From contig JAQWBK010000074.1 of NCBI GenBank assembly GCA_028706415.1, forward strand, positions 1 to 7,480: a stretch of DNA of 7,480 nucleotides, in the 5' to 3' direction. Of the stretch, positions 1-6,729 are shown in pieces. The translations under genes were made by a program, and so were the position numbers. The notes under the pieces were generated by a model, which saw only the letters and a list, made by a program, of their open reading frames with translations, was not told the origin of the DNA and did no database searches. The stretch is from Oscillospiraceae bacterium (GTDB lineage Bacteria; Bacillota; Clostridia; Oscillospirales; Acutalibacteraceae). The first letter of the stretch is position 1; every line of letters starts with the position of its first letter.

Positions 1-2
1 AT

Positions 3-40
3 GGGGTTGCCGTGTTTACGGCAACCCCAAAATTATTTTT
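3..40 (+). terminator. Intrinsic terminator hairpin at left edge
   Basis: A perfect 11-bp stem pairs 3-13 (GGGGTTGCCGT) with 18-28 (ACGGCAACCCC) around the four-base loop GTTT. It is followed by the T-rich tract AAAATTATTTTT at 29-40. Read on the plus strand this is a textbook Rho-independent terminator, presumably for a gene to the left of the window that converges on this point. Read on the minus strand the same stem lies downstream of the glycosyltransferase gene and has an A-rich flank before it. It could stop that operon too, but the bases that would form the minus-strand T tract lie outside the window. Confidence 0.8.
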
Positions 41-56
41 ATACTGTTCTCAAGTA
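41..56 (+). repeat. Solo copy of MITE terminal repeat (16 bp)
   Basis: ATACTGTTCTCAAGTA matches the first 16 bases of the MITE terminal repeat. It lies directly in front of MITE copy A, so the 16-mer is tandemly duplicated (41-56, then 57-72). The unit is bounded by TA dinucleotides on both sides. It may be a remnant of an earlier insertion or excision, or a pre-existing site next to which copy A inserted. Confidence 0.8.
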
Positions 57-213
57 ATACTGTTCTCAAGTAAAAGGTGAGACAAAATTTGCGAGGATGT
101 TTTTCGTCATGCAAGGCGGAGGAGGAGTGCGGGCTGACGCCCGCCGACGACAAGGCGCTGTATTGCGGAAAACAGACAGCAAAGATGTCTTAATTTTTAC
201 TTGAGAGCGGTAT
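57..213 (+). mobile_element. MITE-like element, copy A (157 bp)
   Basis: The ends form a terminal inverted repeat of 19 bp: ATACTGTTCTCAAGTAAAA at 57-75 and its imperfect complement TTTTACTTGAGAGCGGTAT at 195-213. The ends carry TA dinucleotides (58-59 and 211-212), consistent with a TA target duplication as in IS630/Tc1-mariner-derived MITEs; that family link is an inference. The centre is GC-rich, with a purine run GGCGGAGGAGGAG and a perfect hairpin GCGGGC-TGAC-GCCCGC at 129-144. No transposase is encoded. A second copy lies at 6554-6711 in the opposite orientation, with about ten mismatches and one single-base indel. The right end overlaps the last base of the glycosyltransferase stop codon, so the element sits in that gene's 3' trailer. 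Confidence 0.85.
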
Positions 214-1154
214 TAATCTATAAATTCCTCAATATTATATCTCGGTCTGCTCTTGACCTCGCTGTATATCTTGCCGATATAACCGCCCACAACCCCTATA
301 CAAAGGAGCTGAATGCCACCGAGAAGCCATATTGAAGCAACAATGGCCGTCCATCCCGGAACGGCAACACCGGCGAGGTATGAAATCAGAGCATATAAAA
401 TTCCTATAATGCTTAAAAACGATATCAGTATCCCAAGATTGGATATTATCCGGAGTGGTTTCACGCTGAATGATGTAATCCCATCAAGTGCAAAGCTAAT
501 CATCTTTTTAAAAGGGTATTTTGATTCGCCTGCCTGCCTCTCACTGCGGTTATAATACACAATACCGCTTTTATATCCGATAAGGGGAACTATTCCCCTC
601 AAAAAAAGATTAACTTCCTTGTAATCCCGTAATGCATCCAGGGCACTTTTACCCATTAATCTGTAATCTGCATGATTATAAATTATGTCAACCCCAAGAT
701 GCTTCATTACCTTATAAAATCCTTGGGCGGTAACCCTCTTAAAAAATGTATCGGTTTCCCGCTTATTTCTTACCCCGTATACCACCTCGCAGCCCCGGTT
801 ATATTGGTCGATAAACTCATCAATAACCTCGATGTCATCCTGCAAATCGGCATCCAGCGAAATGGCACAGTCGGCATATTCTCGAGCGGTCATAAGCCCT
901 GCAAGGAGAGCATTCTGGTGCCCTGCATTATGTGCCAGTTTGAGACCGCAGACACTCGCGCATTCAGAATGAAAACCCATAATGATATCCCATGTTCTAT
1001 CCCTGCTGCCGTCATCTACATACAATATTCGGCTCTTTTCATCGGCGCGTCCCGAATCAACAAGCTGACCGAGCTTGATTAATAGTCTCCTATTTGTTTC
1101 GGACAACGCTTCCTCCTCATTAAAACAGGGAACAACAAAGTACACGATATGCAT
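213..1154 (-). CDS. Family 2 membrane glycosyltransferase, GtrB/CsbB/DPM1-like
   Basis: This 313-residue protein is a GT-A fold glycosyltransferase. Such enzymes typically move a sugar from a nucleotide donor to a polyprenyl phosphate on the inner membrane face, for later use in envelope, teichoic-acid or O-antigen decoration. The sequence shows the N-terminal VVPCFNEEE (7-15), VDDGSRDRT (46-54), the metal-binding DADLQD (101-106), the acceptor-side HADYRLM (161-167) and the RSERQAGESKYPF segment (203-215). Two C-terminal membrane helices follow at about 236-262 and 268-295, and the tail is basic. Length and layout match GtrB/CsbB/YkcC proteins. The ATG is preceded by a G7 run and GAGAGG (1158-1169), a convincing SD. 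The gene starts 26 bases after the phosphatase stop, so the two are probably co-transcribed. No GtrA-type flippase or third glycosyltransferase lies beside it. Donor sugar and acceptor cannot be read from the sequence. Confidence 0.9.
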   Translation of the reverse strand: MHIVYFVVPCFNEEEALSETNRRLLIKLGQLVDSGRADEKSRILYVDDGSRDRTWDIIMGFHSECASVCGLKLAHNAGHQNALLAGLMTAREYADCAISLDADLQDDIEVIDEFIDQYNRGCEVVYGVRNKRETDTFFKRVTAQGFYKVMKHLGVDIIYNHADYRLMGKSALDALRDYKEVNLFLRGIVPLIGYKSGIVYYNRSERQAGESKYPFKKMISFALDGITSFSVKPLRIISNLGILISFLSIIGILYALISYLAGVAVPGWTAIVASIWLLGGIQLLCIGVVGGYIGKIYSEVKSRPRYNIEEFID

Positions 1155-1157
1155 TGA

Positions 1158-1169
1158 CCTCTCCCCCCC
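1158..1169 (-). promoter_or_regulatory. G-rich ribosome binding site of the glycosyltransferase gene
   Basis: On the minus strand the sequence GGGGGGGAGAGG lies three bases before the ATG at 1154, or about nine when counted from the end of the G run. It supports that start. The G7 homopolymer is one of three G-run SD sites in this window. Confidence 0.7.
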
Positions 1170-1180
1170 TTATTCCAACC

Positions 1181-1915
1181 CTATTCCACAAGCCGTGCTT
1201 TAAGTATATCCACCTCGTACTGTGTAAGCCCGCAGAGCTTTAAATATTCGTTCGCACCGCCGTATTTTGTTTCAAGGTAATCAAGCGTTATTTCCATATC
1301 CTCGGCAGGAGAACCAAACACATATTCAGGCACAACCACACCCATATTTTCAAGCTGCTTGTGCTGTCTTTCAAATAAATCCGACATATTATGCTCGCTT
1401 ACAGAATAATCGGCTACTATCAACTCATTTGGAACCCCGGCAAGATTCAGAAGCAACATGGCTACAACCCCGGTTCTGTCCTTTCCTGCCGTACAATGAA
1501 AAAGTGAAGCCCTGTCATTATCTATAAACAGCCTAAAAATCCTTGAATATTGCTCCCTGCAGTCGTCTAAAAGACGGCAGTACAGCCCTGCCATCGAATT
1601 CTGAATTTCTTCACCCGCAAATAGACTTTGTAAACCGTCAAACATAACGATATTCTCATATCGGATATTATTATCGGCCATATAAAAGCGAGACGGAAAC
1701 TGCTCAACCTCATCGGGTGAACGCATATCTATGACAAGATAGATACCGGCCTCGAGCAGTATTCTTAAATCTTGGTCGGTAAGAGCGTGGGTGCCATCCC
1801 CGCGCAGAAACACTCCGTTTTTGGTTGTTCTTCCATCCGAAGTAGTGTATCCGCCAAGCTCTCTAACATTATGTGCACCGTCAAGCTTTATCGGTTTATT
1901 AACCTTTTCTATCAT
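1181..1915 (-). CDS. Tyrosine/dual-specificity protein phosphatase (Y_phosphatase3 type)
   Basis: This 244-residue protein is a cysteine-dependent phosphatase of the family that includes mycobacterial PtpB and Listeria LipA. The catalytic P-loop HCTAGKDRTG is at 140-149: Cys141 is the expected nucleophile and Arg147 the phosphate-binding arginine. The lysine in HCxxGKDRT is typical of the subgroup that acts on phosphotyrosine and, in some members, phosphoserine or phosphoinositides. The N-terminal NVRELGGYTTSDGRTT (16-31), FLRGDG (36-41) and VIDMRSPDEV (61-70) are further family hallmarks. No signal peptide or membrane helix is visible, so it is probably cytoplasmic. The ATG is preceded by GAAAGGA about 12 bases upstream. 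It follows the ArsC-like gene after 87 bases and precedes the glycosyltransferase by 26, so joint transcription with the latter is likely. No tyrosine kinase lies in the window, and the substrate is unknown. Confidence 0.9.
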   Translation of the reverse strand: MIEKVNKPIKLDGAHNVRELGGYTTSDGRTTKNGVFLRGDGTHALTDQDLRILLEAGIYLVIDMRSPDEVEQFPSRFYMADNNIRYENIVMFDGLQSLFAGEEIQNSMAGLYCRLLDDCREQYSRIFRLFIDNDRASLFHCTAGKDRTGVVAMLLLNLAGVPNELIVADYSVSEHNMSDLFERQHKQLENMGVVVPEYVFGSPAEDMEITLDYLETKYGGANEYLKLCGLTQYEVDILKARLVE

Positions 1916-1986
1916 AATAAGCTACATTCCTTTCAACCCATAATCATCCTTTTGCAGAGAGTTAAATTCTTTTCAGGCTATACTTC

Positions 1987-2002
1987 ATACTGCTCTCAAG
2001 TA
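1987..2002 (+). repeat. Solo copy of MITE terminal repeat (16 bp)
   Basis: ATACTGCTCTCAAGTA differs by one base from the 16-mer at 41-56. It directly abuts the TGA stop of the ArsC-like gene (2003-2005). No partner inverted copy or MITE interior lies nearby, so this is a solo end. On the mRNA strand ATACT-TGAGAGC-AGTAT could form a weak five-base-pair hairpin directly after the stop codon. Confidence 0.75.
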
Positions 2003-2338
2003 TCATTCCCATGCTTTCCAAATCTCAGGTCTGTATCCCACGGTAGCTAAACGCCCGTTTCTTACAATCGGAGTTTTGAATAAGGAGGGGTTTTCCAGCA
2101 GCTTTTCCTCTTTTGCACTCTCATGTGCCAAATATTTAAGCAATGCGGCTTCCTTAATATTATAATCTATCAATTCATCAATATCTCCGACAGCCGCTTT
2201 AACGCTGGTAAATTCGCCCTTGCTCATGCCATAGCGTTTTAAATCAATGCTTTGAAAACGGATGCCACGCTCCTTAAAATAACGCTCAGCCTTTTTGGTG
2301 TCAAAGCATTTAGACCTGCCAAAAATCTGAATATTCAC
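2003..2338 (-). CDS. ArsC/Spx-fold family protein (arsenate reductase-like)
   Basis: This 111-residue protein has the thioredoxin-like fold shared by ArsC, YffB and Spx. Family signs are the N-terminal strand MNIQIFGRSKC with Cys11, the following helix KKAERYFKERGI, and the C-terminal TPIVRNGRLATVGYRPEIW (about 89-107), which carries the cis-proline-type TPIVR segment. The redox site reads C11-F-D-T14, so it lacks the CxxC of many Spx proteins. True arsenate reduction is not established, and a thiol or glutathione-like redox or regulatory role is equally possible. The start is GTG at 2336-2338, chosen because GAGAGGGGGAG lies about four bases upstream and the conserved first strand begins right there. 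The gap to the putP stop is only 17 bases, which the SD fills, so translation is probably coupled to putP. No arsR, arsB or acr3 is nearby. Confidence 0.85.
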   Translation of the reverse strand: MNIQIFGRSKCFDTKKAERYFKERGIRFQSIDLKRYGMSKGEFTSVKAAVGDIDELIDYNIKEAALLKYLAHESAKEEKLLENPSLFKTPIVRNGRLATVGYRPEIWKAWE

Positions 2339-2342
2339 GCGG

Positions 2343-2353
2343 CTCCCCCTCTC
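2343..2353 (-). promoter_or_regulatory. Ribosome binding site deciding the GTG start of the ArsC-like gene
   Basis: On the minus strand GAGAGGGGGAG ends four bases before GTG at 2338. There is no ATG at a comparable distance, so this SD fixes the GTG start. It occupies most of the 17-base gap to putP. Confidence 0.7.
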
Positions 2354-2355
2354 TT

Positions 2356-3879
2356 TTAATCAATCGGTTTTGCGGATGCAACCAAATCAAATTCATCCTG
2401 AATTTCCTTGGAAGGTTCTTTGTTTAAAAGGCTTACTATCACAATCATTAAAGCCGCTACAATGAAAGCCGGAAGCAATTCATAAATATTAAAAATCCCG
2501 CCTATCGGTTTTATAAGGAACTTCCAGATAAATATTACAACACCACCGGACAGCATTCCGGCCAACGCGCCGTAAAGCGTCGTGCGTTTCCAAAAAAGAG
2601 AGAACAGTACAACCGGCCCGAAGGCAGCACCGAATCCTGCCCATGCGAATGAAACAATACTAAATATTGAGCTGTTTTCATCAAGAGCAATTATAACCGA
2701 TATTATTGCTATAATTATAATGGTAATACGCGAAATCCACATAATTAGCTTATCACTTGCATTTTTATGTAAAATTCCTTTAAAAAAGTTCTGAGATATG
2801 CCGGAAGAGGCGACAAGAAGCTGCGAATCGGAGGTGGACATCGTAGCCGCCAGAACACCCGCAAGAATAACACCCGCAAACAACAGCAGAATAAATCCTT
2901 GTCCGCCGAGTTTCTTTGCAAGTTCAATAAAAATGGTTTCGGGGTCTCCCAGACCTTTAATGGCGGCCGATCCGATTATACCTATAAAAACAGCGGCAAT
3001 CAGAGAAATAACAACCCAGACCATTGCAATACGGCGTGAATGTTTAAGCTCGTTTTCCTTTCGGATAGCCATAAAGCGAAGCAATACATGAGGCATCCCG
3101 AAATAACCAAGTCCCCATGCGCAGGTTGATATTATCGTGATGAAGCCATATGGCGACGCCGTGCCTGTTTTTGAATTAAAGGTTTCGAACATGCTGAGAA
3201 AACCGGGCATTTTTTCGGCATTTGCAATTACGCCGTCAATTCCGCCGGCACTGCTTATACCAAACACCATAATGATAACAAGAGCAAATGACATCAGAAT
3301 GCCCTGAATTAAATCGGAGATGCTTTCCGCAAGGAACCCGCCGATAGCTGTGTAAAGCACCACAACCAATGCGCTGACGATCATTGCAATCTTATAATCT
3401 ATTCCAAGAAGGTTATGAAACAGCTTGCCGCATGCCGCAAAGCCCGATGCGGTATAAGGAACAAAGAATACAAGTATGACCAGTGCTGAAACGCTCATTA
3501 ATATTTTTGATTTATCATGAAAACGATTTGAAAAAAAGTCGGGCAAGGTAATTGAATTTTTTGCAACCATTGTATAACGGCGAAGTCTTTTTGCAACAAT
3601 CAGCCAGTTAAAATATGTACCTACAGCCAAACCTATCGCCGTCCAGCCCGCATCCGCTAAACCTGATACATAGGCAACGCCCGGCAGTCCCATTAAAAGC
3701 CAGCTGCTCATATCGGATGCCTCGGCACTCATTGCAGCCACCAGCGGGCTTAATTTGCGGCCGCCGAGATAAAAATCGCTGGTTGTTTTGCTGCGCTTTG
3801 AATAGAAAATCCCGATAACCAGCACCGCAGCCATGTAAACCCCTATAGATGCCATCATAATCAATTGTTCCCTAGTCAT
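2356..3879 (-). CDS. putP: Sodium/proline symporter
   Basis: This 507-residue integral membrane protein of the sodium:solute symporter family couples Na+ entry to proline uptake for nutrition or osmoprotection. Closely PutP-like segments are FYLGGRKLSPLVAAMSAEASDMSSWLLMGLPG (in 36-67, with Asp56 matching the Na+-linked Asp55 of E. coli PutP), TLPDFFSNRF (111-120), GLGYFGMPH (256-264), AATMSTSDSQLL (344-355, including the Ser/Thr pair important for Na+) and FAWAGFGAAFGPVVLFSLFW (411-430). About 13 hydrophobic helices fit the family. The frame stays open upstream to 4278, but that part overlaps rarA and is not PutP-like. The ATG at 3879 follows AGAAAGGAA with a spacing of about 12 and matches the usual PutP N-terminus. 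The gene lies 79 bases after rarA, and that gap holds a perfect hairpin. Confidence 0.93.
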   Translation of the reverse strand: MTREQLIMMASIGVYMAAVLVIGIFYSKRSKTTSDFYLGGRKLSPLVAAMSAEASDMSSWLLMGLPGVAYVSGLADAGWTAIGLAVGTYFNWLIVAKRLRRYTMVAKNSITLPDFFSNRFHDKSKILMSVSALVILVFFVPYTASGFAACGKLFHNLLGIDYKIAMIVSALVVVLYTAIGGFLAESISDLIQGILMSFALVIIMVFGISSAGGIDGVIANAEKMPGFLSMFETFNSKTGTASPYGFITIISTCAWGLGYFGMPHVLLRFMAIRKENELKHSRRIAMVWVVISLIAAVFIGIIGSAAIKGLGDPETIFIELAKKLGGQGFILLLFAGVILAGVLAATMSTSDSQLLVASSGISQNFFKGILHKNASDKLIMWISRITIIIIAIISVIIALDENSSIFSIVSFAWAGFGAAFGPVVLFSLFWKRTTLYGALAGMLSGGVVIFIWKFLIKPIGGIFNIYELLPAFIVAALMIVIVSLLNKEPSKEIQDEFDLVASAKPID

Positions 3880-3905
3880 AAAATGTTTCCATTCCTTTCT
3901 GCCGC

Positions 3906-3933
3906 AGGTTGAAAGAAGAATTTCTTTCAACCT
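3906..3933 (-). other. Intercistronic hairpin between rarA and putP
   Basis: AGGTTGAAAGAA (3906-3917) and its exact complement TTCTTTCAACCT (3922-3933) form a 12-bp perfect stem with a four-base loop. Neither strand has a T tract after it, so it is a poor intrinsic terminator. It lies 26 bases after the rarA stop and about 26 before the putP ATG. mRNA stabilisation, processing or a regulator site are all possible; none is shown. Confidence 0.6.
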
Positions 3934-3958
3934 ATCCTCTTCAAATATTAAGATTACC

Positions 3959-5227
3959 TTAATATTTTTTAACCTTTTCCCAATATTCCTTGAAAGCCTG
4001 CTCATTCTTATTGTTGTCGGGCTTATAATATACCCTGTCACGAAGCACATCAGGCAGATACTGCTGAGGCGTCCAGTGGTTGGGAAAATTATGCGGATAT
4101 AAGTAATATTGCCCCTTTTTTGCGGCATCCTCTCCGTCATAATGCTTGTTTTGAAGCTGACGGGGAACCGGACCGGAAAGACCCGCCTCCAGGTCAGCCA
4201 TTGCCGCATGAATGGCATTCGCCCCTGAATTGGACTTGGGCGCATTACACACAAGGATAACCGCGTCTGCAAGAGCAAGCTGTGCCTCGGGCAGGCCTAC
4301 CTGCATTGCCGCATCCACCGCCGCCTTAACAATGGGAATTATCATGGGATAGGCAAGCCCCACATCCTCACACGCACAAACCATCAGGCGGCGGCAGGCT
4401 GACGGTAAATCCCCGGCAGCCAAAAGCCGCGCAAGATAATGAATGGCAGCATCCGGGTCGGAGCCCCGTAAAGATTTCTGATACGCCGATATTATATCGT
4501 AATGCTCGTCCCCATCACGGTCATACCGCATAGAGCTCCTTTGTGAGAGCTGAGAAGCGGTTTCAATGGTGATATGCTGAACACCTTCGGAATTCGGAAT
4601 GGTGGCTAATACGCACAGCTCGGCCGCATTTATCGCCTTACGGACATCCCCCCCGCAAGTCTTTGATATGTGCTCAACCGCCTCGGAATCAACTCTTAAG
4701 CTGAGGGATTGATCCTTTTCCAAAAAGTTAAAGGCGCGTATTACCGCCGGCTTGATATCCTCCGATTCAACCGGCTTGAACTCAAAAACGGTTGAACGGC
4801 TTAATATGGCATTGTAAACATAGAAATAGGGGTTTTCGGTGGTGGAGGCTATGAGTGTGATGCGCCCGTTTTCAATGTGTTCAAGCAGGCTCTGCTGCTG
4901 TTTTTTATTGAAATACTGTATCTCATCAAGGTAGAGTAAAACCCCGTTTACAGCCGCCAAGGTATCAAGCTCTTCAACAACCGATTTAATATCGGCGGTG
5001 GATGCCGTGGTGCCGTTTAGCTTGTGCAGACGAAGGTCGGTCTGCTTTGCAATTATGCGCGCCAGGGTGGTTTTACCAATACCGGACGGCCCGTAAAATA
5101 TAAGATTGGGGATATTACCCGATTCAATAATATTTCGCAATGCCTTTCCGGGAGCAAGTAAATGCTGCTGCCCCACCATATCCTCCAGCGCTTCGGGACG
5201 TATTCTGTCAGCCAGTGGAGCCGCCAT
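3959..5227 (-). CDS. rarA: Replication-associated recombination protein A (MgsA/RarA AAA+ ATPase)
   Basis: This 422-residue AAA+ ATPase belongs to the RarA/MgsA/WRNIP1 family, related to clamp loaders. It acts at stalled replication forks and on single-stranded DNA ends. Visible elements are LADRIRPEALEDMVGQQHLL (5-24), Walker A GPSGIGKTT (46-54), Walker B LLYLDEIQ (97-104), sensor 1 STTENP (128-133), the arginine finger in ILSRS (Arg144), and the sensor 2/lid region with GGDVRKAINAAE (about 192-203). The C-terminal family block runs through NKHYDGEDAAKKGQYYLYPHNFPNHW. Walker B is followed by QYFNKKQQQ where E. coli has HRFNK. Length is close to the usual 420-450, so the protein is full. The ATG follows an A8G7 tract acting as SD. 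It lies 43 bases after glyA, an arrangement suggesting co-transcription. Confidence 0.95.
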   Translation of the reverse strand: MAAPLADRIRPEALEDMVGQQHLLAPGKALRNIIESGNIPNLIFYGPSGIGKTTLARIIAKQTDLRLHKLNGTTASTADIKSVVEELDTLAAVNGVLLYLDEIQYFNKKQQQSLLEHIENGRITLIASTTENPYFYVYNAILSRSTVFEFKPVESEDIKPAVIRAFNFLEKDQSLSLRVDSEAVEHISKTCGGDVRKAINAAELCVLATIPNSEGVQHITIETASQLSQRSSMRYDRDGDEHYDIISAYQKSLRGSDPDAAIHYLARLLAAGDLPSACRRLMVCACEDVGLAYPMIIPIVKAAVDAAMQVGLPEAQLALADAVILVCNAPKSNSGANAIHAAMADLEAGLSGPVPRQLQNKHYDGEDAAKKGQYYLYPHNFPNHWTPQQYLPDVLRDRVYYKPDNNKNEQAFKEYWEKVKKY

Positions 5228-5231
5228 GGAA

Positions 5232-5246
5232 CCCCCCCTTTTTTTT
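5232..5246 (-). promoter_or_regulatory. Homopolymeric A8G7 ribosome binding site of rarA
   Basis: On the minus strand eight A are followed by seven G, then TTCC and the ATG of rarA. The G run is the only SD candidate. A two-block homopolymer of 15 bases at this place could slip during replication and change SD strength or spacing; such variation is only an inference. Confidence 0.65.
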
Positions 5247-5270
5247 AGACGGAACTTAACATACTGATTT

Positions 5271-6521
5271 TTAATATAAAGGATACCTGCCGCAAAGCTC
5301 TGTTACACCCGCTCTGATTTCATCCGCTTTGGCTTCAAATTCGCGCACTGCATCGTTTATATAGCCTGCAATGGTATCCATATCCGCTTGGTTAAGTCCG
5401 CGGCTTGTCACCGCCGGTGTCCCAATACGAATACCGCTTGTGACGAACGGGGATAATGGCTCACCCGGTATTGTGTTTTTGTTTACCGTTATATAAACTT
5501 CGTCAAGACGGTGCTCCAGTTCCTTTCCGGTTATACCGGTCTCACGCAGGTCAATGAGCATCAGGTGATTGTCGGTACCTCCGGATACAATCTTCTGACC
5601 CCGTGATGTCAGACCATTTGCAAGAGCAGCGGCATTTTTGCGAATCTGGCTTTGATATTCCTTAAACTCCTCTGTTAGTGCTTCACCGAAGCACACCGCT
5701 TTAGCAGCGATAACATGCATAAGAGGGCCACCCTGTGAGCCGGGGAAAACAGCCTTGTCTATTGCCTTGGCATATTCCTCGCGGCATAAAATCAAGCCAC
5801 CCCGAGGGCCGCGTAGAGTTTTGTGGGTTGTGGAGGTAACCACATCGCAAAACGGAATTGGGCTTATATGCTCACCTGTAGCTACAAGACCCGCGATATG
5901 GGCCATATCAACCATCAGCATGGCACCGCAAAGGTCGGCAATTTCCCGCAAAATATCAAACCTGATTTCTCGGGCATAAGCGCTGGCGCCTGCCACAATC
6001 AGCTTGGGTTTACTTTGAATAGCCGTTTCCTTTAACTTATCATAATCAATCCGGCCTGTATCCTCGTCCACTCCGTATGAGACGAAATTATATAGTAATC
6101 CCGAAAAATTAACCGGCGAACCATGTGTCAGGTGACCGCCGTGCGCAAGATTCATTCCAAGCACGGTATCCCCAGGCTTTATCAGTGCTGCATAGGCAGC
6201 CTGATTTGCCTGAGCTCCGGAGTGAGGCTGCACATTGGCATGTTCTGCTCCAAACAGCTTACATGCACGCTGACGGGCGATTTCTTCAACAACATCAACC
6301 TCTTGACAGCCGCCGTAATAGCGTTTTCCGGGATACCCTTCAGCATATTTATTTGTCAGAACACTGCCCATTGCAGCCATAACCGCAGGAGAAACTATAT
6401 TCTCCGACGCAATAAGCTCCAAATTACGGCGTTGACGAAAAAGTTCCTTTTCCATGGCTTGTCCGATTTCCGGATCTGCATCCTTAACAAATCCGATTGT
6501 ATCCATAATTTTTGAATACAT
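5271..6521 (-). CDS. glyA: Serine hydroxymethyltransferase
   Basis: This 416-residue cytoplasmic PLP enzyme interconverts serine and glycine with tetrahydrofolate and 5,10-methylene-tetrahydrofolate, the main source of one-carbon units. The sequence shows ELIASENIVSPAVM (35-48), NKYAEGYPGKRYYGGC (57-72), HSGAQANQAAY (100-110), the cofactor-contacting VDMAHIAGLVA (204-214, with Asp205 and His208), and TSTTHKTLRGPRGG (229-242) with Lys234 as the expected Schiff-base lysine. The C-terminal block GIRIGTPAVTSRG is also present. Length matches the bacterial enzyme (about 410-420), so it is complete. The ATG at 6521 is preceded by AAAAGGAGAG seven bases upstream. A sigma70-like promoter lies at 6730-6758, and MITE copy B stands between promoter and gene, only 32 bases from the start codon. 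It is the first gene of the six-gene block. Confidence 0.97.
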   Translation of the reverse strand: MYSKIMDTIGFVKDADPEIGQAMEKELFRQRRNLELIASENIVSPAVMAAMGSVLTNKYAEGYPGKRYYGGCQEVDVVEEIARQRACKLFGAEHANVQPHSGAQANQAAYAALIKPGDTVLGMNLAHGGHLTHGSPVNFSGLLYNFVSYGVDEDTGRIDYDKLKETAIQSKPKLIVAGASAYAREIRFDILREIADLCGAMLMVDMAHIAGLVATGEHISPIPFCDVVTSTTHKTLRGPRGGLILCREEYAKAIDKAVFPGSQGGPLMHVIAAKAVCFGEALTEEFKEYQSQIRKNAAALANGLTSRGQKIVSGGTDNHLMLIDLRETGITGKELEHRLDEVYITVNKNTIPGEPLSPFVTSGIRIGTPAVTSRGLNQADMDTIAGYINDAVREFEAKADEIRAGVTELCGRYPLY

Positions 6522-6528
6522 ATATCCG

Positions 6529-6538
6529 CTCTCCTTTT
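6529..6538 (-). promoter_or_regulatory. Ribosome binding site of glyA
   Basis: AAAAGGAGAG on the minus strand lies seven bases before the ATG at 6521. It favours this start over the second methionine at residue 6. Confidence 0.75.
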
Positions 6539-6553
6539 AATATCATATGTCTA

Positions 6554-6711
6554 ATACTGTTCTCAAGTAAAAATCAAGACATCTTTGCGGTCTGTTTTCC
6601 GCCATACAGCGTTGTTGTCGTCGGCGGGCGTCAGCCCGCTCTCCTCCTCCGCCTTGCATGACGAAAAACATCCTCGTAAATTTTGTCTCACCTTTTACTT
6701 GAGAATAGTAT
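6554..6711 (-). mobile_element. MITE-like element, copy B (158 bp), inverted relative to copy A
   Basis: On the plus strand it begins with ATACTGTTCTCAAGTAAAA (6554-6572) and ends with TTTTACTTGAGAATAGTAT (6693-6711), giving an 18-of-19 terminal inverted repeat. Reverse-complemented, it aligns with 57-213 along its whole length, with about ten substitutions and one single-base insertion. The hairpin GCGGGC-GTCA-GCCCGC is kept at 6624-6639. TA dinucleotides sit in both ends (6555-6556 and 6709-6710). It encodes no transposase. A reading frame passing through it (6543-6758) is not conserved in copy A because of the indel. It lies between the likely glyA promoter and the glyA SD, so it should be transcribed as most of the glyA 5' leader. 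Confidence 0.87.
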
Positions 6712-6729
6712 AATAAAAACATTGAGTCT

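Noticed and set aside
672..1082. Plus-strand reading frame of 136 codons opposite the glycosyltransferase
   Set aside because: It is fully antisense to a gene with clear family motifs, and its product resembles no known protein.
3880..4278. N-terminal extension of putP by 133 codons
   Set aside because: The extension overlaps rarA on the same strand in another frame and has no transporter character. The ATG at 3879 has an SD and matches the PutP N-terminus.
6123..6515. Plus-strand reading frame of 130 codons opposite glyA
   Set aside because: It is antisense to well-conserved glyA sequence and shows no domain of its own.
57..6711. Composite transposon carrying six cargo genes
   Set aside because: The bounding elements encode no transposase, and the enclosed genes include glyA and rarA, ordinary chromosomal housekeeping genes. 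Two separate MITE insertions explain the layout more simply.
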